A stretch of DNA of 64,000 nucleotides from Mytilus californianus (taxonomy: Eukaryota > Mollusca > Bivalvia > Mytilida > Mytilidae): positions 58,922,318-58,986,317 of the forward strand of contig NW_026262593.1 in the NCBI RefSeq assembly GCF_021869535.1, read 5' to 3'. The translations under genes and the position numbers were made by a program. The stretch's first letter is position 1; each line of letters opens with the position of its first letter. A model generated the notes under the pieces. That model searched no databases. It was given only the letters and a program-made list of their open reading frames with translations, and was not told where the DNA came from. Shown here piece after piece: positions 55,529 through 64,000 of this stretch.

Positions 55529-56429
55529 AATATGGGAAGCTGTACATGCACCTTTGACCTTGTGAGTACTCTCATGTGTTAAAATTTCTTGCTATTTAAG
55601 TGAAATATTACAAATGATGAAATATTCTGAGTGGATTGAGTCTCCAAAATACATTTTATGAGAAAATTTCCTTGAAATAGGACTTTACCATGAATATTAG
55701 TTGACAGAACAAGCCATACTTAGAGTTTTGGGGAGCTTTTTCTCCATATTTCTTATATTCTGCTATACTAGAAAGTTTTTCCTAAGAAATACTTTAATAA
55801 ATATATAGTTTTAAGTAAATGAAATTATTTTTAAAGCAGTAACAACAAATTATTCATCAAAAAATAAGTTTTATATGTCCCTCTTTGGAACGCGGCGTAA
55901 ATTTAAGTTTTACCTAAGGACTTCTTGAAACCTCCTTGGAGACAGTAAACTTTTATACGGATAGTTCATTCAGCTTGAATACTTCAATTAATCATTTATT
56001 ATAACATTTTTATCATAAATGAGTGAAAGTTACCCCAAAATTTTTATTTATTGGCCTAAAAAGTAGAAATTTTGAGGAAATGAGAGGTATAAATGGACCA
56101 AAAGAGACCTTATAAGGAAGACAAAGAGGTCCATTAGTAGTATTTATCATCCTAAAGTCATCTTTTGTATCATATTCAACAGTTTGTAGGCAGATGAGAT
56201 AAATATTTGATCATTTATTGGTCCACACTATATTCTATCATGATGCGGCTTGGTTTGGATTTTTCGAAGAAATTTTGCTCGAATCGCTGTAGATGTCGTC
56301 TTACATTATACTAGATTTTTCTCAAACTATTGAACTGATTATGACAAAACTTGACAGGAATGCTTGAAATAACCAGTATTACAGAGGAAAAAAGTAACAC
56401 TCAGTTTATTTAACAAAAAAGTCTTCTTT

Positions 56430-56896
56430 AGGTGTAATACCACCAAATCATAGTACGTCACATCCGGTTGCATACGAAAATAGGTCGAAAAAAAATATTC
56501 CCTTGAATTTGACAGTTGTAGGTAATTGATCCTACATTTCATTGCAGTAAAACATTTCTGAGTCATAAACATATATCTTGGGTATTTCAAAGCACCACTA
56601 TTTCTTTATTTGGGGTTTCTATAGAATATTTTGGAAACTTGAGGTTACATGGTTACTAAAGCTTGTACACAGGTTAAAAAAGGGGGAAAATTTGATTGGT
56701 TAACTTCCATTGATGGTTATTTTCTTATATGCAATGAAATGTTATGTGAAATTTTTTCTATAGTACTGGACAGGATAAATCTTTACTCATGCCAAGTATT
56801 TCTTCATTTGAAACAAAGATAAATTCTGCACAATTTTTGGAAAAGTGCAAATTTAACAAAGACTAATAGGGGAAAATCAATGGTGGTATTACACCT
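56430..56896. mobile_element. Module A copy 22
   Basis: 467 bp, intact ends, followed by four extra bases ATTT before AATATGGG. CACCACTATT and TTCCATTG variants are shared with copy 23. Confidence 0.8.
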
Positions 56897-57801
56897 ATTT
56901 AATATGGGAAGCTGTACATGCACCTTTGACCTTGTGAGTACTCTCATGTGTTAAAATTTCTTGCTATTTAAGTGAAATATTACAAATGATGAAATATTCT
57001 GAGTGGATTGAGTCTCCAAAATACATTTTATGAGAAAATTTCCTTGAAATAGGACTTTACCATGAATATTAGTTGACAGAACAAGCCATACTTAGAGTTT
57101 TGGGGAGCTTTTTCTCCCTATTTCTTATATTCTGCTATACTAGAAAGTTTTTCCTAAGAAATACTTTAATAAATATATAGTTTTAAGTAAATGAAATTAT
57201 TTTTAAAGCAGTAACAACAAATTATTCATCAAAAAATAAGTTTTATATGTCCCTCTTTCGAACGCGGCGTAAATTTAAGTTTTACCTAAGGACTTCTTGA
57301 AACCTCCTTGGAGACAGTAAACTTTTATACGGATAGTTCATTCAGCTTGAATACTTCAATTAATCATTTATTATAACATTTTTATCATAAATGAGTGAAA
57401 GTTACCCCAAAATTTTTATTTATTGGCCTAAAAAGTAGAAATTTTGAGGAAATGAGAGGTATAAATGGACCAAAAGAGACCTTATAAGGAAGACAAAGAG
57501 GTGCATTAGTAGTATTTATCATCCTAAAGTCATCTTTTGTATCATATTCAACAGTTTGTAGGCAGATGAGATAAATATTTGATCATTTATTGGTCCACAC
57601 TATATTCTATCATGATGCGGCTTGGTTTGGAATTTTCGAAGAAATTTTGCTCGAATCGCTGTAGATGTCGTCTTACATTATACTAGATTTTTCTCAAACT
57701 ATTGAACTGATTATGACAAAACTTGACAGGAATGCTTGAAATAACCAGTATTACAGAGGAAAAAAGTAACACTCAGTTTATTTAACAAAAAAGTCTTCTT
57801 T

Positions 57802-58702
57802 AATATGGGAAGCTGTACATGCACCTTTGACCTTGTGAGTACTCTCATGTGTTAAAATTTCTTGCTATTTAAGTGAAATATTACAAATGATGAAATATTC
57901 TGAGTGGATTGAGTCTCCAAAATACATTTTATGAGAAAATTTCCTTGAAATAGGACTTTACCATGAATATTAGTTGACAGAACAAGCCATACTTAGAGTT
58001 TTGGGGAGCTTTTTCTCCCTATTTCTTATATTCTGCTATACTAGAAAGTTTTTCCTAAGAAATACTTTAATAAATATATAGTTTTAAGTAAATGAAATTA
58101 TTTTTAAAGCAGTAACAACAAATTATTCATCAAAAAATAAGTTTTATATGTCCCTCTTTGGAACGCGGCGTAAATTTAAGTTTTACCTAAGGACTTCTTG
58201 AAACCTCCTTGGAGACAGTAAACTTTTATACGGATAGTTCATTCAGCTTGAATACTTCAATTAATCATTTATTATAACATTTTTATCATAAATGAGTGAA
58301 AGTTACCCCAAAATTTTTATTTATTGGCCTAAAAAGTAGAAATTTTGAGGAAATGAGAGGTATAAATGGACCAAAAGAGACCTTATAAGGAAGACAAAGA
58401 GGTCCATTAGTAGTATTTATCATCCTAAAGTCATCTTTTGTATCATATTCAACAGTTTGTAGGCAGATGAGATAAATATTTGATCATTTATTGGTCCACA
58501 CTATATTCTATCATGATGCGGCTTGGTTTGGATTTTTCGAAGAAATTTTGCTCGAATCGCTGTAGATGTCGTCTTACATTATACTAGATTTTTCTCAAAC
58601 TATTGAACTGATTATGACAAAACTTGACAGGAATGCTTGAAATAACCAGTATTACAGAGGAAAAAAGTAACACTCAGTTTATTTAACAAAAAAGTCTTCT
58701 TT
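57802..58702. repeat. Single S unit (901 bp)
   Basis: Its left junction is the intact target site CTTCTTTAATATGGG. Confidence 0.95.
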
Positions 58703-59169
58703 AGGTGTAATACCACCAAATCATAGTACGTCACATCCGGTTGCATACGAAAATAGGTCGAAAAAAAATATTCCCTTGAATTTGACAGTTGTAGGTAATT
58801 GATCCTACATTTCATTGCAGTAAAACATTTCTGAGTCATAAACATATATCTTGGGTATTTCAAAGCACCACTATTTCTTTATTTGGGGTTTCTATAGAAT
58901 ATTTTGGAAACTTGAGGTTACATGGTTACTAAAGCTTGTACACAGGTTAAAAAAGGGGGAAAATTTGATTGGTTAACTTCCATTGATGGTTATTTTCTTA
59001 TATGCAATGAAATGTTATGTGAAATTTTTTCTATAGTACTGGACAGGATAAATCTTTACTCATGCCAAGTATTTCTTCATTTGAAACAAAGATAAATTCT
59101 GCACAATTTTTGGAAAAGTGCAAATTTAACAAAGACTAATAGGGGAAAATCAATGGTGGTATTACACCT
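58703..59169. mobile_element. Module A copy 23
   Basis: 467 bp, intact ends, with the same four-base addition and variants as copy 22. Confidence 0.8.
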
Positions 59170-60074
59170 ATTTAATATGGGAAGCTGTACATGCACCTTT
59201 GACCTTGTGAGTACTCTCATGTGTTAAAATTTCTTGCTATTTAAGTGAAATATTACAAATGATGAAATATTCTGAGTGGATTGAGTCTCCAAAATACATT
59301 TTATGAGAAAATTTCCTTGAAATAGGACTTTACCATGAATATTAGTTGACAGAACAAGCCATACTTAGAGTTTTGGGGAGCTTTTTCTCCCTATTTCTTA
59401 TATTCTGCTATACTAGAAAGTTTTTCCTAAGAAATACTTTAATAAATATATAGTTTTAAGTAAATGAAATTATTTTTAAAGCAGTAACAACAAATTATTC
59501 ATCAAAAAATAAGTTTTATATGTCCCTCTTTGGAACGCGGCGTAAATTTAAGTTTTACCTAAGGACTTCTTGAAACCTCCTTGGAGACAGTAAACTTTTA
59601 TACGGATAGTTCATTCAGCTTGAATACTTCAATTAATCATTTATTATAACATTTTTATCATAAATGAGTGAAAGTTACCCCAAAATTTTTATTTATTGGC
59701 CTAAAAAGTAGAAATTTTGAGGAAATGAGAGGTATAAATGGACCAAAAGAGACCTTATAAGGAAGACAAAGAGGTCCATTAGTAGTATTTATCATCCTAA
59801 AGTCATCTTTTGTATCATATTCAACAGTTTGTAGGCAGATGAGATAAATATTTGATCATTTATTGGTCCACACTATATTCTATCATGATGCGGCTTGGTT
59901 TGGATTTTTCGAAGAAATTTTGCTCGAATCGCTGTAGATGTCGTCTTACATTATACTAGATTTTTCTCAAACTATTGAACTGATTATGACAAAACTTGAC
60001 AGGAATGCTTGAAATAACCAGTATTACAGAGGAAAAAAGTAACACTCAGTTTATTTAACAAAAAAGTCTTCTTT
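58703..60074. repeat. Single L unit (L23), 1372 bp
   Basis: It shares with L22 the four-base addition after A (59170-59173), CACCACTATT near 58871 and TTCCATTGATG near 58983, but not L22's other private changes. Confidence 0.95.
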
Positions 60075-61876
60075 AATATGGGAAGCTGTACATGCACCTT
60101 TGACCTTGTGAGTACTCTCATGTGTTAAAATTTCTTGCTATTTAAGTGAAATATTACAAATGATGAAATATTCTGAGTGGATTGAGTCTCCAAAATACAT
60201 TTTATGAGAAAATTTCCTTGAAATAGGACTTTACCATGAATATTAGTTGACAGAACAAGCCATACTTAGAGTTTTGGGGAGCTTTTTCTCCCTATTTCTT
60301 ATATTCTGCTATACTAGAAAGTTTTTCCTAAGAAATACTTTAATAAATATATAGTTTTAAGTAAATGAAATTATTTTTAAAGCAGTAACAACAAATTATT
60401 CATCAAAAAATAAGTTTTATATGTCCCTCTTTGGAACGCGGCGTAAATTTAAGTTTTACCTAAGGACTTCTTGAAACCTCCTTGGAGACAGTAAACTTTT
60501 ATACGGATAGTTCATTCAGCTTGAATACTTCAATTAATCATTTATTATAACATTTTTATCATAAATGAGTGAAAGTTACCCCAAAATTTTTATTTATTGG
60601 CCTAAAAAGTAGAAATTTTGAGGAAATGAGAGGTATAAATGGACCAAAAGAGACCTTATAAGGAAGACAAAGAGGTCCATTAGTAGTATTTATCATCCTA
60701 AAGTCATCTTTTGTATCATATTCAACAGTTTGTAGGCAGATGAGATAAATATTTGATCATTTATTGGTCCACACTATATTCTATCATGATGCGGCTTGGT
60801 TTGGATTTTTCGAAGAAATTTTGCTCGAATCGCTGTAGATGTCGTCTTACATTATACTAGATTTTTCTCAAACTATTGAACTGATTATGACAAAACTTGA
60901 CAGGAATGCTTGAAATAACCAGTATTACAGAGGAAAAAAGTAACACTCAGTTTATTTAACAAAAAAGTCTTCTTTAATATGGGAAGCTGTACATGCACCT
61001 TTGACCTTGTGAGTACTCTCATGTGTTAAAATTTCTTGCTATTTAAGTGAAATATTACAAATGATGAAATATTCTGAGTGGATTGAGTCTCCAAAATACA
61101 TTTTATGAGAAAATTTCCTTGAAATAGGACTTTACCATGAATATTAGTTGACAGAACAAGCCATACTTAGAGTTTTGGGGAGCTTTTTCTCCCTATTTCT
61201 TATATTCTGCTATACTAGAAAGTTTTTCCTAAGAAATACTTTAATAAATATATAGTTTTAAGTAAATGAAATTATTTTTAAAGCAGTAACAACAAATTAT
61301 TCATCAAAAAATAAGTTTTATATGTCCCTCTTTGGAACGCGGCGTAAATTTAAGTTTTACCTAAGGACTTCTTGAAACCTCCTTGGAGACAGTAAACTTT
61401 TATACGGATAGTTCATTCAGCTTGAATACTTCAATTAATCATTTATTATAACATTTTTATCATAAATGAGTGAAAGTTACCCCAAAATTTTTATTTATTG
61501 GCCTAAAAAGTAGAAATTTTGAGGAAATGAGAGGTATAAATGGACCAAAAGAGACCTTATAAGGAAGACAAAGAGGTCCATTAGTAGTATTTATCATCCT
61601 AAAGTCATCTTTTGTATCATATTCAACAGTTTGTAGGCAGATGAGATAAATATTTGATCATTTATTGGTCCACACTATATTCTATCATGATGCGGCTTGG
61701 TTTGGATTTTTCGAAGAAATTTTGCTCGAATCGCTGTAGATGTCGTCTTACATTATACTAGATTTTTCTCAAACTATTGAACTGATTATGACAAAACTTG
61801 ACAGGAATGCTTGAAATAACCAGTATTACAGAGGAAAAAAGTAACACTCAGTTTATTTAACAAAAAAGTCTTCTTT
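60075..61876. repeat. Two S units (901 bp each)
   Basis: Units at 60075-60975 and 60976-61876. Both left junctions are the intact target site. Confidence 0.95.
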
Positions 61877-62343
61877 AGGTGTAATACCACCAAATCATAG
61901 TACGTCACATCCGGTTGCATACGAAAATAGGTCGAAAAAAAATATTCCCTTGAATTTGACAGTTGTAGGTAATTGATCCTACATTTCATTGCAGTAAAAC
62001 ATTTCTGAGTCATAAACATATATCTTGGGTATTTCAAAGCACCATTATTTCTTTATTTGGGGTTTCTATAGAATATTTTGGAAACTTGAGGTTACATGGT
62101 TACTAAAGCTTGTACACAGGTTAAAAAAGGGGGAAAATTTGATTGGTTAACTTCCAGTGATGGTTATTTTCTTATATGCAATGAAATGTTATGTGAAATT
62201 TTTTCTATAGTACTGGACAGGATAAATCTTTACTCATGCCAAGTATTTCTTTATTTGAAACAAAGATACATTCTGCACAATTTTTGGAAAAGTGCAAATT
62301 TAACAAAGACTAATAGGGGAAAATCAATGGTGGTATTACACCT
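61877..62343. mobile_element. Module A copy 24
   Basis: 467 bp, intact ends; two private changes (TTTATTTG and GATACATT) open a 94-codon + strand frame at 62096-62380 that is closed in every other copy. Confidence 0.8.
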
Positions 62344-63244
62344 AATATGGGAAGCTGTACATGCACCTTTGACCTTGTGAGTACTCTCATGTGTTAAAAT
62401 TTCTTGCTATTTAAGTGAAATATTACAAATGATGAAATATTCTGAGTGGATTGAGTCTCCAAAATACATTTTATGAGAAAATTTCCTTGAAATAGGACTT
62501 TACCATGAATATTAGTTGACAGAACAAGCCATACTTAGAGTTTTGGGGAGCTTTTTCTCCCTATTTCTTATATTCTGCTATACTAGAAAGTTTTTCCTAA
62601 GAAATACTTTAATAAATATATAGTTTTAAGTAAATGAAATTATTTTTAAAGCAGTAACAACAAATTATTCATCAAAAAATAAGTTTTATATGTCCCTCTT
62701 TGGAACGCGGCGTAAATTTAAGTTTTACCTAAGGACTTCTTGAAACCTCCTTGGAGACAGTAAACTTTTATACGGATAGTTCATTCAGCTTGAATACTTC
62801 AATTAATCATTTATTATAACATTTTTATCATAAATGAGTGAAAGTTACCCCAAAATTTTTATTTATTGGCCTAAAAAGTAGAAATTTTGAGGAAATGAGA
62901 GGTATAAATGGACCAAAAGAGACCTTATAAGGAAGACAAAGAGGTCCATTAGTAGTATTTATCATCCTAAAGTCATCTTTTGTATCATATTCAACAGTTT
63001 GTAGGCAGATGAGATAAATATTTGATCATTTATTGGTCCACACTATATTCTATCATGATGCGGCTTGGTTTGGATTTTTCGAAGAAATTTTGCTCGAATC
63101 GCTGTAGATGTCGTCTTACATTATACTAGATTTTTCTCAAACTATTGAACTGATTATGACAAAACTTGACAGGAATGCTTGAAATAACCAGTATTACAGA
63201 GGAAAAAAGTAACACTCAGTTTATTTAACAAAAAAGTCTTCTTT
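61877..63244. repeat. Single L unit (L24)
   Basis: 1368 bp. It carries two changes unique in the window within A (TTCTTTATTTG and AGATACATTC, about 62250-62270), which remove an in-frame stop on the + strand. Confidence 0.95.
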
Positions 63245-64000
63245 ATGGGAAGCTGTACATGCACCTTTGACCTTGTGAGTACTCTCATGTGTTAAAATTT
63301 CTTGCTATTTAAGTGAAATATTACAAATGATGAAATATTCTGAGTGGATTGAGTCTCCAAAATACATTTTATGAGAAAATTTCCTTGAAATAGGACTTTA
63401 CCATGAATATTAGTTGACAGAACAAGCCATACTTAGAGTTTTGGGGAGCTTTTTCTCCCTATTTCTTATATTCTGCTATACTAGAAAGTTTTTCCTAAGA
63501 AATACTTTAATAAATATATAGTTTTAAGTAAATGAAATTATTTTTAAAGCAGTAACAACAAATTATTCATCAAAAAATAAGTTTTATATGTCCCTCTTTG
63601 GAACGCGGCGTAAATTTAAGTTTTACCTAAGGACTTCTTGAAACCTCCTTGGAGACAGTAAACTTTTATACGGATAGTTCATTCAGCTTGAATACTTCAA
63701 TTAATCATTTATTATAACATTTTTATCATAAATGAGTGAAAGTTACCCCAAAATTTTTATTTATTGGCCTAAAAAGTAGAAATTTTGAGGAAATGAGAGG
63801 TATAAATGGACCAAAAGAGACCTTATAAGGAAGACAAAGAGGTCCATTAGTAGTATTTATCATCCTAAAGTCATCTTTTGTATCATATTCAACAGTTTGT
63901 AGGCAGATGAGATAAATATTTGATCATTTATTGGTCCACACTATATTCTATCATGATGCGGCTTGGTTTGGATTTTTCGAAGAAATTTTGCTCGAATCGC
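63245..64000. repeat. Partial S unit cut by the window edge
   Basis: 756 bp of module B beginning with the three-base-deleted junction. The array evidently continues beyond the window. Confidence 0.95.

Larger units (their letters stand above)
55062..57801. repeat. Two L units (L21 1368 bp, L22 1372 bp)
   Basis: L21 starts at 55062 and has a private C-to-A in CTCCATATTT near 55746. L22 starts at 56430 and has four extra bases after A (ACCTATTTAATATGGG, 56897-56900). It also has CACCACTATT near 56598, TTCCATTGATG near 56710, TTTCGAACG near 57259, GGTGCATT near 57503 and GGAATTTTCG near 57632. Confidence 0.95.
4344..64000. repeat. Composite satellite array of L (A+B, 1368 bp) and S (B only, ~898-901 bp) units
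   Basis: There are fifty-four consecutive copies of module B, and 24 of them are preceded by module A. Units join head to tail in one orientation with no other sequence between them, and pairwise differences are only scattered substitutions or 1-4-bp indels. The array begins exactly at the left end of an A module and runs off the window. Boundaries were derived by locating the A left end AGGTGTAATACCACC, the A right end GGTGGTATTACACCT and the B-B junctions (CTTCTTT followed by AATATGGG or ATGGG). Confidence 0.95.

Noticed and set aside
4344..64000. CRISPR array
   Set aside because: Units are about 0.9-1.4 kb and identical throughout, with no short repeat/unique spacer alternation and no cas genes.
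4344..64000. rDNA, 5S, snRNA or histone gene cluster
   Set aside because: Tandem arrays of this unit size can be such clusters, but neither module contains recognisable rRNA, snRNA, tRNA or histone sequence.
4344..64000. Centromeric satellite
   Set aside because: The array size and uniformity would allow it, but nothing in the sequence tests it and the monomer length is not diagnostic.

Overview
This looks like non-genic nuclear DNA from an animal. It is strongly AT-rich, has no long open reading frames and no bacterial-style gene packing, and carries a decayed Tc1-like transposon plus a very large, nearly identical tandem array. A marine invertebrate such as a mollusc is a guess only; nothing in the window fixes the species.

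Left flank (1-4343), low copy within the window. Positions 29-1973 hold a degenerate Tc1-like DNA transposon. Its transposase pseudogene (about 284-1275, + strand) still shows a helix-turn-helix, a GRP-type linker and a DD34E catalytic triad, but it is broken by stops and frameshifts. The ends are an inverted pair with a 17-bp perfect core (29-45 and 1957-1973). The stretch between the pseudogene and the right end is unusually long and contains a hairpin plus an AATAAA/ACTGA-type tail, perhaps a nested retroelement remnant. To the right lie a possible 93-bp internal exon (2018-2110, + strand), AT-rich intergenic or intronic DNA, a small GC-richer patch with CCCGAATT motifs (about 3220-3425), and a possible C-terminal coding exon on the minus strand (4037-4261). 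None of these is recognised as a known gene.

Tandem array (4344-64000, running off the right edge). The array is built from two modules. Module B is about 901 bp (898 bp in most short units). Module A is 467 bp and is bounded by perfect 16-bp terminal inverted repeats (AGGTGTAATACCACCA...). Long units (L, 1368 bp) are A+B and short units (S, about 898-901 bp) are B alone. I count 24 L units and 30 S units, the last S being cut by the window edge. A always sits at the same site in B, flanked by TA on both sides. Five B-B junctions read exactly as the uninterrupted target with a single TA, so A behaves like a non-autonomous Tc1/mariner-type element (MITE) that entered one satellite unit and was then amplified together with it. 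The unit order is L5 S L S L6 S2 L S2 L5 S16 L S2 L S2 L2 S L S2 L S(partial).

Units are nearly identical. Scattered single-base and small-indel markers are shared by neighbouring units and show local homogenisation blocks: a 5'-edge variant, a T-to-C switch in A near 30 kb, a duplicated 2696-bp three-S block around 36-41.5 kb, and a paired variant family at 56-60 kb. There are no convincing protein-coding genes in the array. The window therefore holds no cooperating gene set. Its interest lies in the satellite/transposon composite and how it evolved.
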